A stretch of DNA of 64,000 bases from Plumapathes pennacea (GCA_964036295.1 OZ038464.1:872501-936500), one strand, 5' to 3'; shown: positions 11,038 through 22,965, counted from the stretch's first letter. A program made the numbers and translations. The notes: generated from the letters alone by a model not told the origin.

Positions 11038-12988
11038 GTAAGTATTTTTAGTCTTTGGACTTTTTTGTAAGTAATTTTTCGTGTAACAAAAGTTGATTTT
11101 GTTTTTTTCAGATTAGTTTTTGGCGTGCTTGAAGAGTGGTGAGTTTTTCTTTTTGTGAGGTGTAGCTTTTATCTGTTTTTTTTTTTTCTGTGTTTTAGTA
11201 GAGTGTAGCTCAGTTGTGGTTGTTTTCTTTTTACGAGGTGTAGCTTGTAGTTGTTTTTACTGTATGAATTTCGGGAAGTTGAGCTTGATGTAAAAAATAA
11301 CGTTAGGCGATTAGTTTATGTTTCTGTGGTATGTGTTCGGGTCTTTCTTTATCTTCTCATGCCGCTGTTTTCTCTTGCTTATTATCCTTCTCTTTCTCTT
11401 TATTTTGCTACTTCTTTCGTCACTACAATTTCGAGTACTGTTTAGAACAGAAGCAGGTATTTCACCAGGAAGTTTTATATTCTTGGAATGCTAGTACAGT
11501 CGAAGCCAACTAAAGTTTAGTTGTGCACTGTAACACCGAAATAAAATAAGTTCGTAAAGACAAACCTCTCGTGTAGGATTGAACACCAACGTCGGTACAC
11601 TGGTTTTATAACAAAAACATGCGGCGCTTGAAAGCAATTATTTAAAAATGTAAGTGTCCTTGTATTGTTTGAATCTGATTGTAAATCAAATTTTGGTTTT
11701 GAGTGCATATTAGACAAAACCTTAAGAACCTGAGAAAGCCTCAGTTCTTTCTGTCTTGGTTACTTAAACCTTCTTGAAAAGTCCCTGAGTTTTGTGTACA
11801 ACGTCTGCCGCGTGTTTGACGTATGCTGTAGTCTGTTTTGTACTCATATCACGGTTCACCAAAATGCCTCATAGAAAGGCTAATTTGAAAGAAGTCATCT
11901 TAGACACCTGGAATCACGAATTAATGAGGTGTTTTCCTGATTACGTACATTCACTTCGGAACCAGACGGGGTTGTCGTGGTTACCTCCTCAGCTTTGCGG
12001 CTCCCAAATTAGCACTTCTTCTAAGAGTTCTAGTATTGTTTGGTTTCATTTTTTTAAACCTTTAACTGCCAAAGAAGAGCTTGATTCATTCTGAAAACCC
12101 TTTAGATTTGTTGCTTTATTACTGTTAAAATGTGCCTTTTTGCTTTCTGTCATTTTCTGAATCGATTTTTACCATTATATTTGTCTTTTTTTTTTACGGT
12201 TTTTCTCCTGCGTATTTGTGGCTTTATTCTAGAAGCTTCTATTCTTCGTGTACTACGCTATTTGCACTTCATTTTCCGATTGATTTTTTTCCCATTATAT
12301 TTGCAACTTTGTTACCCTTTGTGCTTAAGATGGTTTCCGCTGTAAACTCGAGTAATGATCACGGTAAAACGAAACAATTCTTGTACCAAAACAATATATT
12401 TGTGATTTGAGAAACTTTCGCCACTTCTTGAAGATCTTGATGCCAGGCAGCTTTCACTGTAACACCGAAAGATAATTCACAAAACTGTTTAAGAAACAGA
12501 AGGACGAATATTTCTATAAACTCTTATTTGCAATGATAACGTACGTATTATTGCGCATTTTGAGCTAGGAAGGCAACCAAAAAGTGTCGCATCTTACCTT
12601 ACGCTTCTTGAATATTTTCGGTGTTACTCATGCTCCAGGAGTCCTTATATTACTCCTTCAAGAGTTTTCCGACAAGAACGGCGGCGACGAAGCGAGCGGA
12701 AAGGACTTCTGGGCGCGCGAGGGAGCAACCTCACTTCCACGAGTTCAGCTGAACTTCGTCGTTGATTGGTAAATTTTTGACAAACGCAATGGCGCATTGC
12801 CCGAATTTACAGCGGAAAACCTCTTAATTACTTTTTGTTTTTGTTTTTTTGTGTTTTGTTTTGTTTCAGTTTTTCTCTCCTGCCTATTAGTAGTTATAAT
12901 TTCTGAAGCTTCTGCAGTGCGCGCGCACTCTTTGTTCTCTATTAATAAATTATATTCTTTGCTGATTCCTTTTTCTCTTTATCCGCAG
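11038..12988 (+). other. Predicted long 5' UTR intron of gene A; no coding signal seen
   Basis: T-rich sequence with only short ORFs that lack domain similarity. It ends in the acceptor TTTATCCGCAG. I see no RNA gene or recognisable transposon in it. Confidence 0.4.
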
Positions 12989-13000
12989 CTTTGTATCAGG

Positions 13001-13064
13001 ATGAAATTCAGCGCTTTACCGCTTTGTTTTGCTTTCTTGTTGACGGCTTACACTGGCGCAGAAG
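13001..13064 (+). CDS. Gene A exon: signal peptide
   Basis: The exon encodes [20 protein letters not shown] plus two residues: one Lys, a hydrophobic core and a small-residue cleavage context. It is 64 nt, exactly as long as the signal exons of genes B, C and D, and is preceded by TTTGTATCAGG, the same pre-ATG context as in the paralogues. Confidence 0.9.
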
Positions 13065-16000
13065 GTAATACTAACCTCTTCAAACCTAGTTGCAAAAACA
13101 AACAAACAAAAAAAAAAAACAAAAACAAAAAAAGGGTCTCTATTGGGTGAATCTGGGATTTGCCGGACAAATTCAGTTTCGTTTACTGTACTGTACTTAC
13201 TGTGCATTTTCGAATGAGCCACTTACATAGTCATGCGAAGTATCAAAACAAACGAGTGTCCGTCACTTTAAAATCTTTCTGCAAAGCTTTAGGACGCCGT
13301 CCACACTAATCCGGATAAATTTGAAAACGGATATTTATTTATCCGTTTTGGCCTTCCATCCACACTAAGACGCGTTTTTGGTGAGCGAAAACGGATGTTT
13401 TCGAAAACACATTTTAGTGTGAACAGCAAAAACGACTTGAAAGCGGCAGTGTGAACGGAAAACTTTCGATGCGTTTTCATACGAAACGGCCGTTTTCAAA
13501 TTTTATCCGGATTAATATGGACGGGGCCTGAGATGTTTTTCTTCTCTTCAGTGGACCCGTGTTCTCAGTACAAGAAACGGACGGACGAAAGATTGGATAC
13601 GATGGGACCTGGCAATAATTGTGACAGATACACGATTTGGCAGAAGGAATGGTTTCGCTTCACAGGAAACTCCGGAGAACGAATGGCGGACTGGCCTGTC
13701 CCTGAGAAGCACTGTGGAACACAAGCAACTGGATGGCTGAAAGGCGGACATCCCACAGTAGCTGACGGCATTGTCCAGCGTAAAGTCTGCTATAACTTAA
13801 ATGGCGACACCTGTTACTGGGAAGACACTATCCAGGTCCAACAGTGTCCAGATGGTTTCTACGTTTACGAGCTCGTCAGGCCTCGACGTTGTTACACCCG
13901 ATACTGCGGGACTAATCGAGGCAAGTAGTTTCTGCTAGGTTCTTGAGTGGTGTAGCAGCTGTTGGTCTCTTCATAGGTTTCATGTGTGTAGAAGCCCCAT
14001 TGCTTTTAATTCTAGGGCTCTTGTTTGCTTGTTTGTCTTATTCAATGCTGCACTAACGTATCAGAGGTCCTGCATCGCCCAGTTCATATCTGCTAGTTTC
14101 CTCCCATACTAAAGTCTCATATTTTCTTCCATACGAAAGTCTCTTGATGTCCTGTCATACTAAAGTCTGTAATTCTCCGCCCATACTAAAGTTTTTTTTT
14201 TCTTTCCACATATTGAACCCCCATACTAACCTATCTTATAATCCTTCTATAAAATTCTTTATGTTCCTCCGAATTTGTTTCCTCCTTTTCATTTGTTTAC
14301 AGTTAAAATTTCGCCAGTCATTGGCCGCTTTTACTGTTTACATTATTTAGTCTTTCCTCATATTTCTGACTTCAAGCCGCCGTGTAATTTTCTTTTTACT
14401 ATATAAACACGAGTGTTTTACGAGAGAATGCACAAGCAACCTTGCAAGAGCGGGAAATGATACCATCGATATCCTCTATGAAAAATACGCCAGTCGGGTC
14501 CCGGATGTAGTTTGATTGTTGCGCACAGTATATTTTCCAGTATAACACTCGTGTCTATATAATAAAAGAAAATTACACGGCGACTTGAAGTCAGAGAAAC
14601 GAGGAAAGACTAAGAAATGTGAACAGTAAAAGCGACTGATAACTGGCGAAATTTGAACTGTAAACAAATGGAAGGGAGAAAATAAGTTGTAATAAAATGT
14701 AACCTTTCTTCTTAGGAGGATGGGCGGATTGGACGGCCTGGGGCGAGTGTAGTGAGCAGTGCGGGGGTGGAGAACAATCCAGAACTCGTACTTGCACCAA
14801 TCCCCCACCGGCCAATGGTGGTGAAGCATGCCCTGGGGACGACAAGGAGACTCGTGAATGCAACATTCAAGGATGCCCAGGTAATTAAAGAGACACGTGT
14901 TATGTCACGCACTTTTCATTGGCTGGGATAACAAAACTAAGCACTTGGTTAAAAAAATATGAAATTGTTGCTTGTTTCAAATATTTCAGTTGACGGTGGC
15001 TGGAGTGATTTTGGAGACTGGGGCGATTGTAGTAAGTCATGCGGTGGAGGAGAACAATCCAGAAATCGTACATGCACCAATCCCCCACCGGCCAATGGTG
15101 GCGCAGAGTGCTCTGGGGAAGACAAGGAGACTCAGGCATGCAACATTCAAGGCTGCCCAGGTAATTTAGAGAGACGTGTTATGTCACGTGTTATGTCACG
15201 CACTTTTTATTGGCTGGGAAAACAAAAATAAGCACGTGGTAAAGAGTATGAAATTATTGCTTGTTTCAATTTATTTCAGTTGACGGTGGCTGGAGTAATT
15301 TTGGAGACTGGGGCGAGTGTAATAAGTCATGCGGTGGAGGTAAACAATCCAGAAATCGTACTTGCACCAATCCCCCACCGGCCAATGGTGGTGAAACATG
15401 CCCTGGGGACGACAGGGAGACTCGAGAATGCAACACTCAAGGATGCCCAGGTAATTTAAAGAGGCACGTGTTATGTCACGTGCTGTGTTACGCACTTTTC
15501 ATTGGCTGGGAAAACAAAAATATGCACGTGGTAAAAAAGTATGAAATTATTGCTTGTTTCAATTTATTTCAGTTGACGGTGGCTGGAGTGATTTTGGAGA
15601 CTGGGGCGAGTGTAATAAGTCATGCGGTGGAGGTAAACAATCCAGAAATCGTACTTGCACCAATCCCCCACCGGCCAATGGTGGTGAAACATGCCCTGGG
15701 GACGACAGGGAGACTCGAGAATGCAACACTCAAGGATGCCCAGGTAATTTAAAGAGGCACGTGTTATGTCACGTGTTGTTACGCACTTTTCATTGGCTGG
15801 GAAAACAAAAATATGCACGTGGTAAAAAGTATGAAATTATTGCTTGTTTCAATTTATTTCAGTTGACGGTGGCTGGAGTAATTTTGGAGACTGGGGCGAG
15901 TGTAATAAGTCATGCGGTGGAGGTAAACAATCCAGAAATCGTACTTGCACCAATCCCTCACCGGCCAATGGTGGTGAAACATGCCCTGGGGACGACAGGG

Positions 16001-19000
16001 AGACTCGAGAATGCAACACTCAAGGATGCCCAGGTAATTTAAAGAGGCACGTGTTATGTCACGTGTTATGTTACGCACTTTTCATTGGCTGGGTTAACAA
16101 AAATAAGCACGTGGTAAAAAAAGTATGAAATTATTGCTTGTTTCAATTTATTTCAGTTGACGGTGGCTGGAGTAATTTTGGAGACTGGGGCGAGTGTAAT
16201 AAGTCATGCGGTGGAGGTAAACAATCCAGAAATCGTACTTGCACCAATCCCCCACCGGCCAATGGTGGCGTAGAGTGCTCTGGGGAAGACAAGGAGTCTC
16301 GAGAATGCAACACTCAAGGATGCCCAGGTAACTACGATCTAGTATGCCTGTTCGTTCCTTCAGAATCAGGGGCTGTATTCACAAAACGTTTCGTAAGAAC
16401 GTTTGTACGAATAAATAGTCTTGTAACTGCTAAAACCTAATAACTCAGCCAAGAAAAATCAATACGATTCTATTCACAGGTACAGGTCAGTTCAGTACAT
16501 TTGACAGGTGAAAAGGCGTTTCTCCGTCGTGTGTTCACCTAAATTTTGACTCAGCGGAGCTGTTAGTTTAGTGTAACGCTCGTAAAACCTACAGTAGAAC
16601 TCCGCTAACTCGAACCCCCAGGGGAAGCGAGAAATGGTTCGAGATAGCGGGAGTTCGAGTTAGCCGATAGTAAATGACTGAAAGGGAAATCCAAGGGAAG
16701 TGGGTTTGAATTCGAGATAGCGGGAGTTCGAGTTAGCCGATAGTAAATGACTGAAAGGGAAATCCAAGGGAAATGGGTTTGAATTCGAGATAGCGGGAGT
16801 TCGAGTTAGCCGATAGTAAATGACTGAAAGGGAAATCCAAGGGAAATGGGTTTGAATTCGAGATAGCGGGAGTTCGAGTTAGCCGATAGTAAATGACTGA
16901 AAGGGAAATCCAAGGGAAGTGGGTTTGAATTCGAGATAGCGGGAGTTCGAGTTAACCGAGTTCGAAATAGCGGGGTTCTACCGTAATAACTTGGTCAAGA
17001 AAGTCGAAACTAGGACTCCATACTCAGCTACAGGTCAGTTCAGTACGCTTTCTATAACAAGTTGCGCGCAAGAAAAACGGGGTTTGCACACGAGGTGAGT
17101 TTGATCGCGAGTTGAACAATTACATTGTAAATCGCGATGAACGCTTTCCAGCGGAAGTGACGTAAAAACGTATTGGCCGTGCGAAGGACGGCGTGTACGC
17201 GGAGCCAATCAGCTTCGATGTTAGGGCGCGTGGGGTCTGACGTATGCGAACGCTTTGACAATAACAAGAAGTAGATATGAGCTTATTTCAAAAAAGCTGA
17301 AAAATGGGATCCGTTACTTCTCGGCTAAACCTTAAACAACGCTCGGTAAGCCGGGCCTTTTTTCATCAAAAGGTAATGGCCTAACGGCATATAGATGTAT
17401 TTGACGTTCAGATAGAAAGTTAGCATTTACTACTGAAAGGAAGCCAGGAACTCATTGAAAATTGGTTATTGAAGTCACCAGAACAAATGCTTGGTTTGTT
17501 TTCTAGTTGATGGCGGTTGGAGTGATTTTGGGAACTGGGGAAACTGCAGCAAAACATGCGGTGGAGGAGAAGAACGGCGCACGCGCTACTGTAACAACCC
17601 GGCTCCTGCTTATGGCGGCGCAAATTGTTCTGGTGAAGACTTTGAGACTCGGGCTTGCAATGAGAGTCCTTGTCCAGGTGAATAGCATCAGTCGATAGTT
17701 GATTATGATTATTTTGCCTTTTCTTCATCTTCATCCTTGGTCCTCCTCGTTCTCTATTCATCTGCAACCTCTACTAGATGATTTACGCACAGGAGAAAAA
17801 CAGTGTGGCCTATCAAATGACAGCTGTTGATGAGTGTGTTCTCTTGTCACCGTCTTTTTTTTTTTTTTTTTTTTTTTTTCTTGAGTTTTACCATTAAATT
17901 CACATTCGATTGTATCTCGCGAAAATTTCGTAAAGTGATTGCTGAATAAATCGTCTAAGTTGATATTTGTTTATTTGCAGCGGTTGATGGCGGCTGGAGC
18001 AAATGGACCGATTATGGACCTTGCAATAAAGATTGTGGTGGCGGGAAAATGACGCGGACGCGCACATGTGACAACCCGCCTCCTTCCGAAGGTGGGAAAA
18101 ATTGTAAAGGCAAGAAAAAGCAGACGAAGGATTGTAACACGGATCCCTGTGAAGGTACGTTAAAAGGGCCCTCTGAACGGCGCAGGCTTTTCTTTCTAGA
18201 AAATCCCAGGATAAATTTGGTTTCCATGAACATGAAAGAACGTATTTAATCAAAAGAAATAGGCTAGTAGCGCTTTTAGATAAAAAGAAAAAGAACTAAT
18301 CTTCTCAACAAACGAGTCGGATGGGAGACGGTTGTTATATATTATTCGACTTTTAGGGCTGCCTCCCCCCCCCCCCCCCCCCCCCCTGAGCAAATTGTCT
18401 AACTTAAAATTTGTGTATTTTCAGAGGTTGATGGCGGCTGGAGCAAATGGACCGATTATGGACCTTGCAGTAAAGAGTGTGGTGGCGGGAAAAAGACGCG
18501 GACGCGCAAATGTGACAACCCACCACCCTCCGGAGGCGGGAAAAATTGTAAAGGCAAGAAAGAACAGACGAAGGATTGTAACACGGATCCCTGTGAAGGT
18601 ACGTCAAAAGGGCCCCCTCAACAGCACAGCCTTTTCTTTCTAGAAAATCCCAGGATAAATTTGGTTCCCATGAACATGAAAGAACGTATTTAATCAAAAG
18701 AAAAATAGGCTAACAGCACTTTTAGATAGAACAGAATTAATCTTTTCCTTAAGCGAGTCAGATGGAAATGGGTTGTTATTTATTATTCGACTTGCAGGGT
18801 CCCCCATAAATGGCGGATCCATGAACAGAAATTCATTTCTATTTCACTTGCTTTATAAGAACATTAGTTTCTTTTCATCTAAAAGTACTACTAAGCTATT
18901 TTTTTTCTTTTGATTTATTACGTTTTTTTCGTGTTGGGAACAAAGTTTAGCCTTGGATTTTCCAGATGCAAACAAAATCATCAATTAGCTGAGAGGACCT

Positions 19001-21962
19001 GTTAAAACTTGTGTTGAACGTGCAGATGGCGAGCTGATTTACAAATGCCTGAGGCAAGTTGCAAAATGGAAATTTCTTGTAATTCAGCGATTTCGCGTGT
19101 GATCTGCAGGTGATGGCGGCTGGAGCAAATGGACTAAATATGGATCTTGCAGTAAAGAGTGTAGTGGCGGGAAAAAGACGCGAACGCGCAAATGTGACAA
19201 CCCACCTCCTTCCGAAGGCGGGAAAGATTGTGAAGGCAAGAAAAAGCAGACGAAGGGTTGCAACACGGATCCCTGTGAAGGTACGTCAAAAGGGCCCCCT
19301 CAACCACAGACTTTTTCTTTCTAGAAAATCCCAGGATAAATTTGGTTCCCATGAACATGAAATAACGTATTTAATCAAAAGAAAAATAGGTTAGCAGCAC
19401 TTTTAGATAGAACAGAATTAATCTTTTCTTCAAACGAGTCGGATGTGAGGCAGTGTGGCCGAGTGGTTAGGGCGCCGGACTTGAAATCCGGAGGTCCCAG
19501 GTTCAAGTCCCGCTCTGACCACTAACTGAATTTGCAACACGTTAGCCCCGGGTTCAAATCCTCGGCCACACTATGTAAATCGCCAACTGGTTAGCCTCCG
19601 ACCAGTTGGGATTCTTAACGAATTTGCGTTCAGTTTATGATATTTGGTTTCTGCATTTCAAGTCTCCCCAATTTGCACGGCAGTGCTAAATACATTGAGA
19701 CTTAAATAAAGTGATCCCCGAACGAAGTGAGGGAAATACTCACGACACTAATGCAGTACTATTATACCGCCTACTTGGAGACTCCAAGCCTGTCGCCATC
19801 TCGAAATTTAACGTTGTCTGTCAGTCTGGCGTACGACTTTAGGCGCGGTTACCCCGCTAACCAATAACAAAGGCCGGATCGATCACGTGTGCCCTATTGT
19901 TTTACTCGGAATAATTGAGAAATTAGATTTGAACGAAGCAACAATATATCGTAGCTGCGTTCACGAAAATGGAAAACTTAAAAACTGAAGAACTTGAAAC
20001 ACAACAGTCTCGCGAAGCTCGTCTTCAAATAAGAAGGGAACAGGCACGAGCAAGGCGAAATCGTGAAACGAGCGAACAACGCCAAATTCGTCTCTAGAAA
20101 AGGTGACAATCCTGTTATGATCGGCAGCATCATAAACAGAAGCGTGCCGAAGAAACGACTCCGCAAAGAAAACAGCGCATGAATGCCGATCGAAAGCGAC
20201 ATGAACAGAAGCGGGTAACGCAGACAACTCCGCAAAGAGAACAGCGCTTGAAAGCAAATCGGAAACTTCAGGTGCAAAAGCGGGCCGAAGAGAAGACTCC
20301 GCAAAGACAACAGCGCATGAATGCCGACCAAAAGCGACAAGAACAGAAGCGGGCAACACAGGCAACTCCGCAAAAAGAACAGCGTTTGAAAGCGAATCGG
20401 GGCCTTCAGGAGAAAAAGCGGGCCGAAGAAAAGACTCCGCAAAGACAACAGCGCATGAATGCCGACCAAAAGCGACATGAACAGAAGCGGGTAACACAGA
20501 CAACTCCGCAAAGGGTACAGCGCTTGAAAACAAATCGGGAGCTTCAGACGCCGTTTTGTGTTAAACTCAGATACTTATTTAGAAAGGACAAGCAACAAAG
20601 GTTAGTCAGTGGAAATCGAACAATCACCGTGACAAATATATTCTATCCCGTATAGCTTGTAACTCGATCACTTCAAGAATGTATTAAAATCTGTATGCTG
20701 ATCATTTTCCCTCGAAGTATTGTTTTACTACGCTTCTGTCGCCAGTTTCGGCTACCGTATTCGCTCAGAGCAACCGGAACTTGGAGTCTTGAATGATTTA
20801 GTCAAATGTCTTATTTTTCTGTAATCTGACACGCGGTGATTGCAGCGAGAATCGTTCACAAGCCCTTAGAAGTATTACTGGGTCTGAAGCCCGTGTATAA
20901 TTTGAAGTAAACTGTTCAAGTTTTGCTTTGATTCTGGGAGAAATCTTGCTGTTTTGAGTGGGTTCACATACAAAACAATTCGAGCCTATTAAATATGCAT
21001 GCCTGAGTCTGGTGCATGCAATCCAGAGTAAAAACAAATCGCACAGGAAGCCTATTTAATTGTACTGCCTATGAATTCAAAATTGGAAAATCAATGTTCC
21101 TTTTTTCCCGTACTACGACGGCCGACCAACTTCAAACTTTGAGTATTAAATTTTGAGAACGTGCTTGGCAGACTGTATGAATTAATTTGACGTGCCGTGA
21201 CCGTGGGAAATACGTACTTCGTCACGCAATCGATTCTTTTTTCAACGCAAAAGTATAACACACACCATTCTTTTCTCCTTCCTTTGCGTGTAGCACTTGA
21301 GTTCGAAGAAAAGATTGAGTCAACATTTCGGTAAAACAAAGGCTACTCTTGTTGGGAGTTACCAAAGTAAAAGTCCCATCAATGGCAGAGTGAGGGGGTA
21401 TCTGCGATTATCGTATTTCTAGTTTATTTATTTTATTATTTTTATCGAAACGGCCGGTTGTTATTTATTATTCGACTTGCAGGGTCCCCCATAAATGGCG
21501 GGTCCATGAACAGCAATTCATTTCTATTTCACTTGCTTTATAAGAACATTAGTTTCTTTTCATCAAAAAAGTGCTACTAACCTATTTTTCTTTTGATTTA
21601 TTACGTTTTTGTCGTGTTGGGAACCAAGGTTAGCCTTGGATTTTCCAGATGCAAACAAAAACATCAATTAGCCGAGAGGATCTGTTAAAACTTGTGTTGA
21701 ACGTGCAGATGGCGAGCTGATTTACAAATGCCTGAGGCAAGTTGCACAATGGAAATTTCTTGTAATTCAGCGATTTTGCGTGTGATCTGCAGGTGATGGC
21801 GGCTGGAGCAAATGGACCAAATATGGACCTTGCAGTAAAAAGTGTGGTGGCGGGAAAAAGACGCGGACGCGCAAATGTGACAACCCACCTCCTTCCGAAG
21901 GCGGGAAAGATTGTAAAGGCAAAAATAAACAGACAAAGAAGTGTAACACGAAGCCGTGCTAA
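13001..21962 (+). CDS. Gene A: secreted D8C + 11-TSR protein
   Basis: Predicted secreted protein of 770 residues: signal peptide, one D8C domain, then eleven TSRs. Coding exons: 13001-13064, 13552-13920, 14716-14880, 14990-15160, 15280-15450, 15573-15743, 15863-16033, 16157-16327, 17507-17677, 17981-18154, 18425-18598, 19110-19280, 21793-21962. All junctions are phase 1 and the sum is 771 codons including stop. The D8C family occurs in uromodulin and GP2; TSRs are extracellular adhesion modules. TSRs 1-7 carry the Trp ladder ([12 protein letters not shown] type); TSRs 8-11 are lysine-rich ([11 protein letters not shown] type). The stop TAA sits where sister TSR exons have GAA and is followed at once by a donor (G|GTAGGT), suggesting a nonsense change in a once longer gene. 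The D8C exon uses a GC donor (GAG|GCAAGT). Confidence 0.85.
13291..13528. mobile_element. MITE in gene A, just before the D8C exon
   Basis: The ends ACGCCGTCCACACTAATCCG and, in reverse complement, GCCCCGTCCATATTAATCCG are inverted repeats that extend through GGATAAAnTTTGAAAACGG. The element ends only 23 bp before the D8C exon (13552), so the polypyrimidine tract used for splicing lies just outside it. Confidence 0.8.
13552..13920 (+). CDS. Gene A exon: divergent D8C domain, 8 of 10 cysteines
   Basis: The framework blocks [24 protein letters not shown] and [10 protein letters not shown] identify the family. The Cys after the WYRF block (GSC in paralogues) is replaced by DW, and the second Cys of the CC pair is Tyr (DTCYW). 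All other D8C exons in the window keep ten cysteines. The exon ends CGA G|GCAAGT, a GC-AG type donor. Confidence 0.85.
14716..16327 (+). CDS. Gene A exons TSR1-TSR6
   Basis: Six TSR exons (14716-14880, then starts at 14990, 15280, 15573, 15863 and 16157, each 171 nt). TSR3-TSR6 are almost identical in exon and intron, with starts 290-294 bp apart. TSR2-TSR6 contain SRNRTC, giving an N-glycosylation sequon (NRT) that the TSRs of genes B-D lack. They also contain CNKSCGGG or CSKSCGGG, which fits the POFUT2 O-fucosylation consensus. Confidence 0.9.
14990..16327. repeat. 290-bp tandem exon+intron units
   Basis: Five units of one TSR exon plus about 120 bp of intron repeat at 290, 293, 290 and 294 bp. 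The intron motifs GTGTTATGTCACG and CACTTTTCATTGGCTGGG are conserved in each. This is recent tandem duplication. Confidence 0.95.
16590..16985. mobile_element. pogo/Tigger-like MITE carrying a 73-bp minisatellite
   Basis: The ends TACAGTAGAACTCCGCTAAC and, in reverse complement, TACGGTAGAACCCCGCTATT are inverted and flanked by TA, as in Tc1/mariner-pogo elements. Inside, GAGATAGCGGGAGTTCGAGT recurs at 16641, 16714, 16787, 16860 and 16933, an exact 73-bp period. A related sequence lacking the element occurs near 48350-48390. Confidence 0.85.
17507..17677 (+). CDS. Gene A exon TSR7
   Basis: This TSR differs from TSR1-6: [20 protein letters not shown] and [11 protein letters not shown]. It most resembles the penultimate TSRs of gene B (40019-40189) and gene C (57208-57378), suggesting a position-specific orthologous module. 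CSKTCGGG fits the O-fucosylation consensus. Confidence 0.9.
17981..21962 (+). CDS. Gene A exons TSR8-TSR11, lysine-rich
   Basis: Exons 17981-18154, 18425-18598, 19110-19280 and 21793-21962. Each has the form GGWSKWTxYGxC followed by [16 protein letters not shown] and a [12 protein letters not shown] tract. They are very basic and resemble the last TSR of genes B and C. The final exon ends AAG CCG TGC TAA. The large intron 19281-21792 is swollen by a SINE and a Helitron-like element. Confidence 0.88.
18365..18386. repeat. Poly(C) tract in gene A intron
   Basis: About 22 C residues between TSR8 and TSR9, about 40 bp before the acceptor. A poly(T) tract of similar size lies at about 17852-17879. 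Confidence 0.9.
19446..19714 (+). mobile_element. tRNA-Ser-derived SINE
   Basis: The head reads like a tRNA, with A box TGGCCGAGTGG (19456), a CTTGAAA anticodon-like loop (UGA, Ser) and B box GGTTCAAGTCC (19500). A second B-box-like GGTTCAAATCC occurs at 19551. The body continues through GTTAGCCTCCGACCAGTTGG to an A-rich end (TTAAATAAAGTGA). The acceptor stem does not close, so it is not a functional tRNA gene. Confidence 0.75.
19715..21422 (+). mobile_element. Helitron-like element copy 1 (in gene A intron)
   Basis: It starts TCCCCGAACGAAG after an A and ends ATCGTATTTCTAG before a T, giving 5'-TC and 3'-CTAG (CTRR) ends with an A|T target and no target duplication, as in Helitrons. It shares both ends and most of its length with 55405-56789. 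It carries a degraded Arg/Gln/Lys-rich reading frame (from about 19969, internal stop near 20094, open again 20179-20655) with repeated [15 protein letters not shown] units. That region resembles the basic N-terminus upstream of the Rep/helicase in cnidarian Helitron proteins (inference). No Rep or helicase is present, and I find only a weak CGATTATCG palindrome near the 3' end. Confidence 0.65.
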
Positions 21963-22540
21963 GGTAGGTTGTATAAACATCATCGTGATGTACTTTGATT
22001 ATACAAACAAAACAAAAAAACTGCAGTAGATTCACCGGCGACAAACATGCGTTCCGTATAATTTAGAAATTGTTTTTGTGAAGTCTTTCTTAACCAGAGG
22101 TCTTCTTTCAACAGAAACCACGATTCTTGGACAATCCCATGGATGTCAGGAAGGGGCTTATTTTTAACGGGGGACATAAACATACATAAGAATCCTGAAA
22201 TTGCAAAAATCTTGATTAAAATTGTTCTATCATGCAGATTAGCACTCGCCGATTTTTGACTATTACATTTAATTCCTTCAGTTCTCTTTTGAGAAATTGT
22301 TACTTGAGTATATGCCATTTGTTTGCGTTCTTTCTAATTTCAAACCCTTTCAGACCTTTCACTCCTAAGCTCAATGTTCAGATTCTCCCAACCTTTTAAT
22401 CGGTTTGCAGAACTGGATCAAACCCTTACGTGGGATGTATTTCTGGTGACTAGAAACTAGAGGAGAAAATTGATTGATCACTCTTAGTAATTTAAAGGGT
22501 TAATCGGCTTACTCTGCGAAAACCCGGTGTCACAGGGTCG

Positions 22541-22577
22541 GTGGGGAGGGGGGGCAGCGGGGCGGGGCGGGGCGATT
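22541..22577 (+). other. G-rich block, possible G-quadruplex
   Basis: At least four G runs of three or more (GGTGGGGAGGGGGGG, GGGGCGGGGCGGGG) occur within 40 bases in an otherwise AT-rich intergenic region. Confidence 0.5.
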
Positions 22578-22725
22578 CCCAGGATTTGTATCCCTCCTAT
22601 TACTGCCTTGTCCATCTTAAAAAATGCTGGATTTCACGCGCGAAGCTCTGCGCAAGTATTGCATTTTATGACCCATCAAATATTTCCTCCTGCGCGTGAT
22701 TGGTAGAATCGTGACACGTGACCGA

Positions 22726-22753
22726 ATAACGTCCGCTCGTGAGCGGACGTTAT
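22726..22753. other. 28-bp perfect palindrome
   Basis: ATAACGTCCGCTC and GAGCGGACGTTAT are perfect 13-nt inverted arms around GT. The function is unknown. Confidence 0.8.
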
Positions 22754-22965
22754 CAGCGAATAACCCCCGCCTGGCGAACTAACGCTGTTTATTGACAATA
22801 TCCGAACACGATTCCATTTCTTTAGTCACAAAGATCATTACAAGATGACTACTGAGGAGGACATCAATTTATTGGTCGAAAAAGCAGTTCCAGAAAGCAC
22901 TAAAAAGCTTCACAGTTTCCGCGCCGTTATTAGCGCTGCGGGAAGAAATATTTGAAGGATAATAA

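Noticed and set aside
16641-16975. CRISPR-like array (73-bp regular repeats)
   Set aside because: Repeats are directly adjacent without unique spacers, lie within a TA-flanked MITE and the genome is eukaryotic.
19446-19522. Functional tRNA-Ser(UGA) gene
   Set aside because: A and B boxes and the anticodon arm are visible, but the acceptor ends do not pair, the long variable arm is absent and the sequence continues into a SINE-like body with an A-rich tail.
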